Below, piece after piece: positions 17,318 to 25,837 of a DNA stretch of 32,706 nt (position 1 is the first letter of the stretch; the number at the start of each line of letters is the position of its first letter). A model generated the notes under the pieces. That model made no database searches. It was not told the DNA's origin and was given only the letters and a program-made list of their open reading frames with translations. A program made the translations under genes and the position numbers. Source of the stretch: an uncultured Collinsella sp. (lineage in GTDB: Bacteria > Actinomycetota > Coriobacteriia > Coriobacteriales > Coriobacteriaceae); NCBI GenBank assembly GCA_905210085.1, contig CAJLVJ010000019.1, forward strand, positions 1 to 32,706, read 5' to 3'.

Positions 17318-18478
17318 TTACTTGGACAGCTCGTCGGCGAGGGCTTCGATCTGGGCGCGCGAGGCGTCGTTGAGCGAACCCAGCACGGTCACCTTGTTCT
17401 GCGTCAGGGTGATGTCCTTCATGCCCTCGAGCTCCTTGGTCATAACCTTGGCAGCGGCGGGCGCCCAGGAACCGGCCTCGACAAGCGCCACCGTGCGGTT
17501 CTGGTAGGCATGCTCGGCGAGCGTATGAATGAAGGTGCTCATGAACGGGAAGATCTCGCCCTGATAGGTGATGGAAGCGAGCACCAGACGGTCATAGCGG
17601 AACGCATCCTCAACGGCCTCGGCCATGTCGTCGCGAGCCAGGTCAAAGACGGAGACCTTCTGGCCGCGAGCCTCAAGCGCTGCGGCGAGCTCCTCGACGG
17701 CAGCCTTCAGGTGGCCATAGACGCTCGCATAGGCAATGGTGATGCCCTCGTCCTCGGGCTGATAGCTCGACCAGGTGTTATAGGTGTCGAGGTAATAACC
17801 CAGGTTCTCGGTCAGCACGGGGCCGTGGAGCGGGCAGATAATCTGAATGTCCAGATCGGCGGCCTTCTTGAGAACGGCCTGCACGAACTTGCCGAACTTA
17901 CCGACGATGCCAAAGTAGTAGCGGCGAGCCTCGCAAGCCCAGCCCTCGGGATCCTCGATGTCGTTGGCGCCAAACTTGCCAAAGCCGTCGGCACTAAAGA
18001 GCACCTTGTCGGTGGACTCGTAGGAGAAGATCACCTCGGGCCAGTGAACGTTGGGGGCGCCGATAAAGGTCAGGCTGTGACCGCCCAGGTCGAGCACATC
18101 GCCCTCTTTGACGACCATCTTGCGCTCGGGGAAGTCGGTGCCAAAGTAGTTGACCATCATGCGGAAAGCACCCATGCTGGCCACGATCTGCGCCTGGGGA
18201 TAGCGCTCCATAAAGGCGGCGATACCGGCGGAGTGATCGGGCTCCATGTGATGGACGATCAGGTAGTCGGGCGTACGGCCGTCGAGCGCGGCCTCGAGGT
18301 TGCCGAGCCATTCGTCGACAAAGCCAGCGTCGACCGAATCGGCGACAGCGATTTTATCGCCCAAGATAACATAGCTGTTGTATGCCATGCCGTTCTCGGA
18401 CACGTCGTACTGGCCCTCGAACAGGTCAATGTCGTGATCGTCGACACCGATGTAGCGGATATCTTTGGTGATCTCCAT
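17318..18478 (-). CDS. Flavodiiron protein (FprA, A-type flavoprotein)
   Basis: Flavodiiron proteins reduce oxygen to water, or NO to N2O, and protect anaerobes. The 386-aa protein has the metallo-lactamase-like diiron domain with all expected ligands: H77, E79, D81, H82 (HHMEPDH), H145 (HWPE), D164 (SADGFG) and H218 (CPLHGP). A flavodoxin-like FMN domain follows (ITIAYASVYGHLKAAVEEL, ASITYQGEIFPFM, VALVEAGSWAP). There is no C-terminal rubredoxin domain, so it needs an outside electron donor. The frame opens at 18541, but the ATG at 18478 is chosen for its AGGAGG 9 nt upstream and the family N-terminus. It is a single-gene unit, with a terminator at 17259-17293. Confidence 0.93.
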   Translation of the reverse strand: MEITKDIRYIGVDDHDIDLFEGQYDVSENGMAYNSYVILGDKIAVADSVDAGFVDEWLGNLEAALDGRTPDYLIVHHMEPDHSAGIAAFMERYPQAQIVASMGAFRMMVNYFGTDFPERKMVVKEGDVLDLGGHSLTFIGAPNVHWPEVIFSYESTDKVLFSADGFGKFGANDIEDPEGWACEARRYYFGIVGKFGKFVQAVLKKAADLDIQIICPLHGPVLTENLGYYLDTYNTWSSYQPEDEGITIAYASVYGHLKAAVEELAAALEARGQKVSVFDLARDDMAEAVEDAFRYDRLVLASITYQGEIFPFMSTFIHTLAEHAYQNRTVALVEAGSWAPAAAKVMTKELEGMKDITLTQNKVTVLGSLNDASRAQIEALADELSK

Positions 18479-18607
18479 CAGGCAAAGCCTCCTAGATAGA
18501 CAAAAGAACCCGTCTATCATAACACTCGCCTTCATAGCCACGGCTATCCGTCAGCATCCTTACCGATTGTAATTGAGGCGGAATATACTGCCGTTGACCT
18601 GCACAAA

Positions 18608-19639
18608 CTATGCGCGCAGTATCGCCGTGCTATGTCGAATAATGAGCTGGCCGGGAATACGGATGGCAACGGTTTTGCACGCCGTACCCGCCTCGGGAAC
18701 CGCATGCTCAAACACCTCGCGTCCGCGCTGATGTAGATCGAACCGCACGGTCGTGAGCTCGTTGTGTGCCACAAAATCATCGAGCGAATCGTCGACGCCC
18801 ACCACGCTTACGTCCTCGGGCACGCGCAGGCCGCTATCACGCAGCGCGGCAATCGCGCCATTTGCCATCTGGTCGTTTGCCGCGTAAATCGCCGTCATGG
18901 TGCGATCGTGCTCGGCCAGGTACCTGCCAGCCTCGTAACCGCTGTTGGCAGACCAGTCGCCCTCGAGCGGCTCTGCCGGCTCGATGTGTTTACGCTCGAG
19001 CGCATCCTGCCAACCGGCACGACGAAATTGCTCGTCGACCGAGAACGACGGGCCGCCAATATAGCGAATCTGCTCGTGCCCCAGCTCAAACAGGTGATCC
19101 ATAAGCAACAGCGAGCAGCCGTAATGGTCGGAATCGACCGTGGTCACCCGGGGGTGCGCATACATGGTAACGATGACCGTGCCAATGCCCGGCAGTGGAT
19201 CAAACGTCTCGAAATCGGGTGCCATGCGACTCATACCGATGATGATGCCGTCCACCGGCAATGCGGCCATACGACGCGTGGCCTCGGCAAGCGAGAATTC
19301 CTCGGTCTTGGACATCTCGACCAGCGTGATGGCGCAATTATGCTCGCGAGCAGCGCTGGCGATGCCGTCGATCATTGAGAGGTTGCCAAACTTGGTGACA
19401 TCGTTGACGCACAGGCCGACCGAATGGTAACGGCCGTCGCGCAGCGAGCGACCGGCATAACTCGGACGAAAGCCGAGCTCTTGCATAGCGGCCTGCACGC
19501 GCTGGCGCGTCTGTTCGTTAACGTTGGGCAAGCCGTTGGCGACGCGCGAAACCGTCTGCTGCGAAACGCCAGCAGCGCGGGCGACGTCGGCCATGGAGAC
19601 CGGACGCGTACCTGTATCGTTGGACGGGCGCCTTGCCAC
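18608..19639 (-). CDS. LacI/GalR-family transcriptional regulator
   Basis: The 343-aa repressor has the LacI headpiece at about residues 15-60 (SMADVARAAGVSQQTVSRVANGLPNVNEQTRQRV), a hinge region (PSYAGRSLRDGRYHSVGL), and a periplasmic-binding-like sensor domain (VDGIIIGMSRMAP, VDSDHYGCSLLLMDHL, IYAANDQMANGAIAALRDSGLRVPEDVSVVGVDD). The GTG at 19639 has AAGGTGAT about 7 nt upstream. It is divergent from galK, and three sites fitting the LacI-family consensus TG-N4-CG-N4-CA (one imperfect) lie between the two genes. It is therefore probably an autoregulated repressor of galKT, with galactose or a related sugar as the ligand. The ligand is inferred from position. Confidence 0.93.
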   Translation of the reverse strand: MARRPSNDTGTRPVSMADVARAAGVSQQTVSRVANGLPNVNEQTRQRVQAAMQELGFRPSYAGRSLRDGRYHSVGLCVNDVTKFGNLSMIDGIASAAREHNCAITLVEMSKTEEFSLAEATRRMAALPVDGIIIGMSRMAPDFETFDPLPGIGTVIVTMYAHPRVTTVDSDHYGCSLLLMDHLFELGHEQIRYIGGPSFSVDEQFRRAGWQDALERKHIEPAEPLEGDWSANSGYEAGRYLAEHDRTMTAIYAANDQMANGAIAALRDSGLRVPEDVSVVGVDDSLDDFVAHNELTTVRFDLHQRGREVFEHAVPEAGTACKTVAIRIPGQLIIRHSTAILRA

Positions 19640-19732
19640 AGGATCACCTTCACCCTTGCGAGATCTGAATAGCGTGAATGCCAGCCTGGGCAGAAATACA
19701 TCCCGCGCCGAGGCCCGCTATCGTCGGACGCA

Positions 19733-19746
19733 TGTTAACGTACTCT
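19733..19746 (+). promoter_or_regulatory. LacI-type operator O1
   Basis: TGTTAACGTACTCT differs from the two perfect sites only in its last base. It is nearest the LacI gene and probably serves autoregulation. Confidence 0.65.
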
Positions 19747-19855
19747 ACTTTTTCTATCTGCATCTCTTCTGCTTTATAAGTCCATACGGCAGTACCGTTC
19801 ACGGCTGTATTTCTACCGATTACCAGATTCTCAAAAAGTGACAAGCGATGTGTTA

Positions 19856-19869
19856 TGAGTACGTTAACA
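19856..19869 (-). promoter_or_regulatory. LacI-type operator O2
   Basis: TGAGTACGTTAACA fits TG-N4-CG-N4-CA exactly and is the reverse complement of O3. It overlaps a possible galK promoter (TTCTCA, 17-nt spacer, TGTTAT at 19851-19856). Confidence 0.75.
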
Positions 19870-19919
19870 TAGCCCGTAACGTACGGTATCGTGAACACTT
19901 GGTTCATGCCGCTTTAAGT

Positions 19920-19933
19920 TGTTAACGTACTCA
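19920..19933 (+). promoter_or_regulatory. LacI-type operator O3
   Basis: TGTTAACGTACTCA is an exact inverted copy of O2, centred 64 bp away. The spacing is compatible with looping. It lies about 45 nt before the galK start. Confidence 0.75.
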
Positions 19934-19977
19934 TAACGACGCAAAACCCACCCGGGCGCGCCAAGGAAAGGACTCCC

Positions 19978-21183
19978 ATGACCACCCCCGACGAAAAGAC
20001 ATTCGCCACGCTCACCAAGCTGTTCGAGGAGGAGTTTGGCCCCATCGGCGACCGCCAGGTGCTCTACGTGCACGCGCCCGGCCGCTCCGAGATCAGCGGC
20101 AACCACACCGACCACGAGGGTGGCCACGTTATCGCCGGCTCGCTCGATGTCGCCGTCGACGGCATCGCCGTGGCAACCGATTCCAACAAGGTTCGCGTCG
20201 CCGACGAGGGCTATCCCACGTTTGAAATCGCGCTCGACACGCTAGACGTTCAGGAGTCCGAGAAGGGCACGTCCGCAAGCCTCGTCCGCGGCATGGCCCA
20301 CGAAATCGCTGCTCTGGGCGTTGAGCCCCAGGGCTTCGACTTCGCCTTCACCTGCTCTGTCCCCTCGGGCGGCGGCCTTTCCAGCTCCGCTGCTGTCGAG
20401 GCGGCATACGGTCGCGCCATGGAGACGCTCTGGGGAGCACCCGCCATCGAGCCCGTCGCGGTCGCCCAGATGAGCCAGCGCACCGAGAACAACTATTATG
20501 GCAAGCCCTGCGGTCTGATGGACCAGGCCGCCGTGTGCCTGGGCGGCCTTGCCTACATGGACTTTGAGGACCAGGCTCAGCCTAAAACCCAGAAGCTCGA
20601 GCTCAACTTTGAGGATCACGGCTACGCGCTCGTGCTCGTTAAGGTCGGTGCCGACCACGTGGCCGCCACCGACGACTACGCCGCCGTTCCGCGCGAGATG
20701 CAGGACGTCGCTGCCGAGTTTGGCAAGGCACGCCTGTGCGAGGTAAACGTGGCGGACTTTGACGCCAAGCTCCCCGAGCTGCGCGCCAAGCTGGGCGACC
20801 GTGCCTGCCTGCGCGCCGTTCACTACTGGTACGAGAACGGCCTGGTCGATAAGCGCTGGGCGGCCCTGAACGCCGGCGACATTGACCAGTTCCTGGTCCT
20901 GACGCGCGAGTCCGGCGCCAGCTCCGCCATGTACCTGCAGAATGTTGTTGCCAAACTGGGTGCCGAGCAGCCTTCCATGTACGCACTTGCTCTTGCCGAG
21001 CATGTGCTCGACGGCCGTGGCGCCGTCCGCATCCACGGCGGCGGCTTTGGTGGCACCATCCAGGCCTTTGTGCCACTCGACCTGGTCGACACCTTTATTA
21101 CCAAGATGAACGGCTGGCTGGGCGAGGGCTCTGCCCGTCACTACGCTATCTCTGACAAGGGGGCTTACGCGGCATGGCTGTAA
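19978..21183 (+). CDS. galK: Galactokinase
   Basis: Phosphorylates galactose to galactose 1-phosphate, the entry step of the Leloir pathway. The 401-aa GHMP kinase has the family signature in APGRSEISGNHTDHEGGHV (residues 33-51), the ATP loop VPSGGGLSSSAAVEAAYG, the substrate block NNYYGKPCGLMDQ with the catalytic Asp, and the C-terminal RIHGGGFGGTIQAFVP. E. coli has GEHTDY where this protein has GNHTDH. The ATG at 19978 has an AAGGAAAGG-type site upstream. It is controlled by LacI-type operators upstream. The last 10 bases overlap galT, so the two are translationally coupled. No galE or galM gene is in the window. Confidence 0.95.
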   Translation: MTTPDEKTFATLTKLFEEEFGPIGDRQVLYVHAPGRSEISGNHTDHEGGHVIAGSLDVAVDGIAVATDSNKVRVADEGYPTFEIALDTLDVQESEKGTSASLVRGMAHEIAALGVEPQGFDFAFTCSVPSGGGLSSSAAVEAAYGRAMETLWGAPAIEPVAVAQMSQRTENNYYGKPCGLMDQAAVCLGGLAYMDFEDQAQPKTQKLELNFEDHGYALVLVKVGADHVAATDDYAAVPREMQDVAAEFGKARLCEVNVADFDAKLPELRAKLGDRACLRAVHYWYENGLVDKRWAALNAGDIDQFLVLTRESGASSAMYLQNVVAKLGAEQPSMYALALAEHVLDGRGAVRIHGGGFGGTIQAFVPLDLVDTFITKMNGWLGEGSARHYAISDKGAYAAWL

Positions 21184-22748
21184 TGACCGACGCGCGCGAG
21201 GCTGCGCAGAACCTGATCGAGTACGCTATCCACCGATCGATGATCGGACAGGACGACCGCATCTGGGCATACAACACCATTTTGGAGTGCATCGGCGCCA
21301 CGGGCCCCGCGCTCAACATGGCCTGGGCGCTCAAGACCGAGAAGATTTCGCTCTTGCACCCCGATACCCTGCCCGATTTTGACCTGGAGGGCACGCTCGC
21401 CGCGCTTTCCGAGGCCGCCGTTGCCAACGGTGCTGCCGAAGACACGGTGTCGGGCCGCGACCGCATCGCCATGCGCATCATGGGCGCGCTCATGCCGAGG
21501 CCTTCGGTTGTAAACGAGGAGTTCAACGGCCGCATGGGCGTCAACGAGCCCCGCGCCGCGACCGACTGGTTCTACGGTCTGTGCTGCGACGCCGGCTACG
21601 TGCGCCGTGCCGCCATCGCGCGCAACATCAAATGGCGCACCCCCACCAACTGGGGCGACCTGGAGATCACCATCAACCTGTCGAAGCCCGAGAAGGACCC
21701 GCGCGACATTGCCGCAGCCGGTGCCGCCAAAAACACGGGCGAGAAGTATCCCGCCTGCCAACTCTGCATCGAAAACGAGGGCTATCCCGGACGCTCCGCC
21801 GCAGCCGACGGCGGCGCCCATCCCGCCCGCCAGAACCTACGCGTTATCCCCATTCAGCTCGACGACGAGCGCTGGGGCTTCCAGTACAGCCCGTACGCAT
21901 ACTTTAACGAGCACTGCATTGCTATGAGCTCCGAGCATCGCCCGATGCACGTCGACCGCAAGGGGCTGACCTGCCTGCTCGATTTTGTGGACCTGTTCCC
22001 GCACTACTTTATTGGCTCCAACGCCGACCTGCCCATCGTGGGCGGCTCCATCCTGGCCCACGACCACTTCCAGGGCGGGCGCTACACCTTCGCCATGGAG
22101 CGCGCGGAGATAGAGACGCCCTTTGTCTTCCCCGGCTACGAGGACGTCCGCTCGGGCATAGTTAAGTGGCCGCTGAGCGTAGTGCGCATCCGCTGCGCCG
22201 ACAGCGAGCGCCTGGTAAGCCTGGCGGACGAAATCCTGAACAGGTGGCGCGAGTACACCGACGAGGCGGCGGTCATCTACGCCGAGACGGACGGCGTGCC
22301 CCACAACACGATAACGCCCATCGCGCGGCGGCGCGGCGGCGACTACGAGCTGGACCTGGTGCTGCGCAACAACCTCACCACCGAGGAGCACCCGCTGGGT
22401 CTCTACCACCCGCACGCGGAGCTGCACCACATCAAGAAGGAGAACATCGGCCTCATCGAGGTCATGGGTCTCGCCGTGCTGCCCGCCCGACTCAAGACCG
22501 AGCTGGCCGCCGTCGCCGGCTGCCTCGCCTCAGGCGGCGATCTGCGCGCGGACGAGCTTACGGCAAAGCACGCGGACTGGGCAGAGGGCTTCCGCACAAA
22601 ATACGACATCACGCCGGAGAACGTCATGGACATAGTCCGACGCGAGACCGGGCTGGTGTTTGCGCAGGTGCTCGAACACGCCGGTGTGTACAAGCGCACG
22701 CCGGATGGCAGGGCGGCCTTCCTGCGCTTTTTGGAAACGGTGAAATAA
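21174..22748 (+). CDS. galT: Galactose-1-phosphate uridylyltransferase, Gram-positive (GalT2) type; mosaic gene
   Basis: Exchanges UMP between UDP-glucose and galactose 1-phosphate in the Leloir pathway. The 524-aa length and motifs (EEFNGRMGVNEPRAATDWFYGLC, NLRVIPIQLDDERWGFQYSPYAYFNEHCI, IVGGSILAHDHFQGGRY with the active-site His pair, HPHAELHHIKKENIGLIEVMGLAVLPARL) match the long Gram-positive type rather than the 350-aa E. coli type. The ATG at 21174 overlaps galK by 10 nt. Codon use changes within the gene: no ATA codon occurs in codons 1-312, but ATA appears at 22110, 22158, 22311 and 22632, together with AGG at 22242. The reading frame stays intact, so the protein should still work. The 3' part probably came from a related donor, unless this is an assembly join. 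Confidence 0.94.
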   Translation: MAVMTDAREAAQNLIEYAIHRSMIGQDDRIWAYNTILECIGATGPALNMAWALKTEKISLLHPDTLPDFDLEGTLAALSEAAVANGAAEDTVSGRDRIAMRIMGALMPRPSVVNEEFNGRMGVNEPRAATDWFYGLCCDAGYVRRAAIARNIKWRTPTNWGDLEITINLSKPEKDPRDIAAAGAAKNTGEKYPACQLCIENEGYPGRSAAADGGAHPARQNLRVIPIQLDDERWGFQYSPYAYFNEHCIAMSSEHRPMHVDRKGLTCLLDFVDLFPHYFIGSNADLPIVGGSILAHDHFQGGRYTFAMERAEIETPFVFPGYEDVRSGIVKWPLSVVRIRCADSERLVSLADEILNRWREYTDEAAVIYAETDGVPHNTITPIARRRGGDYELDLVLRNNLTTEEHPLGLYHPHAELHHIKKENIGLIEVMGLAVLPARLKTELAAVAGCLASGGDLRADELTAKHADWAEGFRTKYDITPENVMDIVRRETGLVFAQVLEHAGVYKRTPDGRAAFLRFLETVK

Positions 22749-22758
22749 GCGCGCCCGG

Positions 22759-22798
22759 CGGAGCGCCGGCGAAAAGGCATCTTTGCTCCGGTGTTTTT
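22759..22798 (+). terminator. Possible intrinsic terminator after galT
   Basis: CGGAGC (22759-22764) pairs with GCTCCG (22785-22790), and GTGTTTTT follows. An alternative stem, CCGGCG/CGCCGG, lies at 22755-22769. It starts about 10 nt after the galT stop. Confidence 0.5.
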
Positions 22799-22954
22799 AA
22801 TCCATACGTGCGCCGGAAAGAGGAGTGAGATGACACGGAGGAAAAAATGGATTTTAGGCTTGTATTTACTGACAAACGACGTCATAATTGCATTGCTTGA
22901 TTTTATGGAAAGTCCGGTGTAGTAGAGTTGAGCAGCTTCGGTAAGAAGCCTTGC

Positions 22955-24222
22955 GCGAGGAGATATTCAGCAGCCTGCCTGTGACCAGGGCGCTGCGGAT
23001 TATGATTCTGACCTCGGTTATGAGCCAGCTTATCGTGCTTATTTACAACATGGCCACACGTTTTATGTGAGCCATACGAACAACCCGGACATGGTCTCGG
23101 CCACGTTGCTCGTCCTGCGCGTGTTCAACATAACAATCTGCCTCTCCAGCCTTGCGGAGGTTGGCGGCTCGTTGGTATGCTTCTGCTCGGGCAGGGCAGG
23201 GAGGTCGAGGCCAGGCGCGTTGGCACCTTCTCGATATATCTCGGCCTCAACGTGTCGGCACCGTTCGCGCTGCTGATGGGTCTGTTCATGCGCTCGGTGT
23301 TGAACATGCTGGTCGCGGACGAGCAAACCTTCGCACACGCGTGGCAATACGCCATATGCATAATTGTCGCCGGCGGCGTGACGACGGTGCTCTTCAACGC
23401 GCTCTCAAACCTGCTGCGGAACACAGGCCGTTCGACTGCAACGGGCTTCGGCATCATACTCGGCGCGGGCGTTGCGACCTGCATCTCCAACTGCATAGCA
23501 TGCTGCTGTTTTTTCCTTGTGCTGCGCAGCATCAGGGGCTCCATCATAACCTTCAACTCGCGCGAGGGTCTCGCGTCCCGGGAGAGCACTGCGGACGCCT
23601 TTGCCGTGGGAGAGCCCTTGGCGATCACGAGTTTCCTGTTCGTCCTCGACTATGTCATACTTGACAAGCTCATGGTGTCCTATCACAACACGGCGCTTGC
23701 AGCGGTAGTCATCGTGCTGCAGGAGGAGCGCTTCCCGCTCAATATCGGAGTCGACATCTGTCAGGGCATGATGCCGCTGGTAGGCTATAACCACGCCGCA
23801 GGTAACCGGAAGCGCCTGCACGGCATGATGCGTCTGTCCCTGGGGCTGTGGCTTGTCATATAGCTGCGGTGAGCATACTGCTCTACGAGCGCTTCGCCCC
23901 GCCGCTCGTGCGGCGGCTTCTGGATGACAGGCAGACCGTGGAGCTCGCGGCTGTGTTCCTGCGCGTGCGCGTACTGGCCACGCCGCTGATGTTTGTGAGC
24001 TTTTTCACGGCCTATCTGTTCCAGACTCTCAGCAAGGGGGAGAATATCCATGACGCTGGGCGTGGTGCGCTGGCTGGAATTCAACTTCCCCATGCTGTAC
24101 ATACTCAACGCCGTTGTTGGCATGTACGACCCGTCTGGTCTCATGCCTGCGCCGACGCGTTGTCGGCTGTTATGTTTCTACTGGTCTATCTGAAATTCCG
24201 CCCGCCCATGCTCCGCGCGTAA
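22955..24222 (+). pseudogene. Decayed MATE-family efflux transporter
   Basis: Pieces of one MATE (multidrug and toxin extrusion) protein can be read in order but in shifting frames: SSLPVTRALRIMILTSVMSQ, then TFYVSHTNNPDMVSATL (shift near 23053), then LLLGQGREVEARRVGTFSIY (near 23178), then AAVSILLYERFAPPLVRRLL (near 23860), then MTLGVVRWLEFNFPMLYI (near 24047), then LVWSHACADALSAVMFLLVY (near 24128). A stretch of about 25 residues also seems missing between GFGIILG and AGVATC. At least five frameshifts make it non-functional. Codons include ATA, like the end of galT. Sequencing indels are an alternative, but the internal deletion argues for real decay. Confidence 0.85.
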
Positions 24223-24332
24223 TAAACAAACCCGGCTGCCCCTTAGGTGAATGGCGATAAGGAAGCATCAAAAATGAATTAAACATAATTTCGTGGCATA
24301 ATTGCGGCATCAACGCGCAAGAGGTTAATTCG

Positions 24333-24689
24333 ATGCCGTAATTTGGGGAAATACTAATCGAACTGCGAGAAGAAAAACGGATGCCGGGCGGCTTGCAAAC
24401 GCACTGCAAGTATCAGGCAGCACGATATTGGCCTACGAGACGGGCAAGAATCTGCCCACGATGGAGTAGGCGATACAGCTGGTGGAATTTTCTGACGTGA
24501 CGTCGGACTATCTGCTCACTGGTCGAATATCCGCTTTGACCTGGCTGCGCTCAGGAAGCCCGTGTACAGGAACTGACAATAGGCGACATGGTCGCGTACA
24601 TCAACGAAATGCGGGAGGATTTGCGCACGGTTGCTTACCGCGTGATAGTGGTTCTGCGGCGCACGGCTGACTCCGAGGCAAACGGGTAA
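24333..24689 (+). pseudogene. Decayed XRE-family regulator
   Basis: After a possible ATG at 24333 the third codon is TAA. Beyond it reads FGEILIELREEKR, then in another frame RLANALQVSGSTILAYETGKNLPTME, a typical XRE helix-turn-helix region. A TAG follows, then AIQLVEFSDVTSDYLLTGR, a further frame change, and a tail GDMVAYINEMREDLRTVAYRVI. Two nonsense codons and two or more frameshifts show decay. A terminator at 24712-24748 still follows. Confidence 0.75.
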
Positions 24690-24711
24690 TGCCGGGAAAC
24701 GAATAAACCGT

Positions 24712-24748
24712 CAGGCGGCAGCTTTACGCTGCCGCCTGTTGCATTTTT
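24712..24748 (+). terminator. Intrinsic terminator after the decayed XRE gene
   Basis: CAGGCGGCAGC (24712-24722) pairs perfectly with GCTGCCGCCTG (24728-24738) around TTTAC. TTGCATTTTT follows. This is an intact terminator left behind by a dead gene. Confidence 0.88.
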
Positions 24749-24968
24749 ACGGCCTTGTCTATACAGTAGAATAATACCTGTCTGCATTCCGCCGGCCGGG
24801 AGCCGAGCAAGCAGGACGGAGAGGCGCAGCAGAGCGCGGCGGAGACTGTTGAAAACCCGCGAAAATAAGGAAATATGCAACCGCCAGTATATTGACTGGA
24901 GCTTAGAGAAAATCTTTCCTATGCTGTGGCGGAGAGGGATTTTCGCGTTGTATTCCGTCAAAATAGGG

Positions 24969-25217
24969 ATGAATATCGTGAAACTACGCAAAGTCTGAAG
25001 CATGACCTATGAACAGCTTGGACTGCAGGCCAATTTGAGCATAACGAGGCTCATGGATATAGAGCACGGGCGGGCAAACGCTAGCATGGATGCTTTAAAG
25101 AGTATTGCGGATTTTTGGGGAGTTGCGCTGCCCATGCTTTTTATTAATTCGTTGGAACCGGTGGAGGTTTTGGAAATGCTGTACAGAGCGCAGCCGGAGG
25201 CATTGACAGCGGGATAA
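24969..25217 (+). pseudogene. XRE-like helix-turn-helix protein with a premature TGA
   Basis: In frame from ATG 24969 the reading is MNIVKLRKV, then TGA at 24996, then SMTYEQLGLQANLSITRLMDIEHGRANASMDALKSIADFWGVALPMLF. The second part is a clear XRE-type HTH; the TGA sits where an Arg (CGA) would fit. A shortened 71-aa protein could still start at ATG 25002, but it has no Shine-Dalgarno sequence and would lack the first helix. It is adjacent to a Spo0A-C-like remnant and may once have been joined to or paired with it. Confidence 0.65.
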
Positions 25218-25229
25218 GAGGTGTAAGTC

Positions 25230-25565
25230 GTGGAACAAGTGAGCTTGGAAGTGTAAGGTCTTCTGCACGGCCTTGGAGTGACCAACTATGCGGGGTACTT
25301 CCAGACGGCGTATGCCATAGGGCTCTGCATGGAGGAGCCGGAGCGCCTTAGGTCGGTCACGAAGATGGTGTACATGGAAGTGGCGAAGAAGTTCCGGATT
25401 ACGTGGAAAGCGAAGGGGAGGAGCATACGCACGGTGGGATCCGCCGTGTGGTAAAGGCGTCTGGAGGCGCTGCAGGCGCTCATGAGCCGGAGCCTGAATT
25501 CGGATCCGCACGCGTCCCAGTTTTTCGCCGAGCTCACTGTAAACGCGCTGTCCGCCCGTCGCTGA
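25230..25565 (+). pseudogene. Remnant of a Spo0A C-terminal-domain-like regulator
   Basis: In the frame starting at GTG 25230 the translation is VEQVSLEV, TAA (25254), GLLHGLGVTNYAGYFQTAYA and further through SVTKMVYMEVAKKF, RSIRTVGSAVW, TAA (25452), RRLEALQALM and on to TGA at 25563. The order (LLHxLGV, YxxAI, a SVTKxxYxxVAKKF block, RSIRxxxxxxW) matches the Spo0A C-terminal DNA-binding domain as I remember it. Two in-frame ochre codons break it. It has no receiver domain. Related stand-alone Spo0A-C proteins may exist elsewhere, but this copy is dead. Confidence 0.6.
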
Positions 25566-25733
25566 CACTCCGGAACTTCCGTTGGGCAATACCTCTCACA
25601 CCCACCAGAGCACCTCTGCTCCGGGGATTCTAATTTTTCCAGCGCCTCGTGGCAATGTATATTTTCAAGAATCAAATTTGTCTGCTTCGTAGAATTGCGA
25701 CAATGAGATTTGTAGTATTAGTAGAAAACAGAG
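25566..25733. other. Transition from GC-rich debris to AT-rich island
   Basis: There is no gene here. Base composition changes visibly from GC-rich to AT-rich around 25630-25680. This is likely the boundary between the gene graveyard and the intact operon. No tRNA, integrase or attachment-site-like repeat was recognised. Confidence 0.5.
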
Positions 25734-25750
25734 AACCAGCAAAGCTGGTT
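25734..25750. promoter_or_regulatory. Palindrome upstream of the ROK-operon promoter
   Basis: AACCAGC-AAA-GCTGGTT is a perfect 7-bp palindrome ending one base before the -35 box. It could be an operator or the stem of a short terminator for readthrough. Confidence 0.5.
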
Positions 25751-25751
25751 G

Positions 25752-25780
25752 TTGACAGTTAAGTAAAAAGAGTGTATTTT
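25752..25780 (+). promoter_or_regulatory. Promoter of the ROK-yhfX-amidase-ABC operon
   Basis: TTGACA (25752-25757, consensus -35), a 17-nt spacer and TATTTT (25775-25780) form a strong sigma-70-type promoter, about 50 nt before the ROK start codon. Confidence 0.75.
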
Positions 25781-25790
25781 AAAACCATAA

Positions 25791-25817
25791 GTTAGTAAGC
25801 TCACAGAACAAACTAAC
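25791..25817. promoter_or_regulatory. Likely ROK repressor operator
   Basis: GTTAGT (25791-25796) and ACTAAC (25812-25817) are inverted with a 15-nt spacer. They lie just downstream of the promoter and before the Shine-Dalgarno, a good position for autorepression. Confidence 0.45.
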
Positions 25818-25837
25818 CAGCTCAGGAGGTGCCACAG

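Noticed and set aside
22955..24222. Programmed frameshifting in the MATE gene
   Set aside because: There are at least five shifts, no slippery sequences and an internal deletion, so decay (or sequencing error) is simpler.
25230..25565. In-frame TAA codons read as possible recoding
   Set aside because: No recoding signal is known for ochre here, and neighbouring genes show ordinary decay with TGA, TAG and frameshifts.
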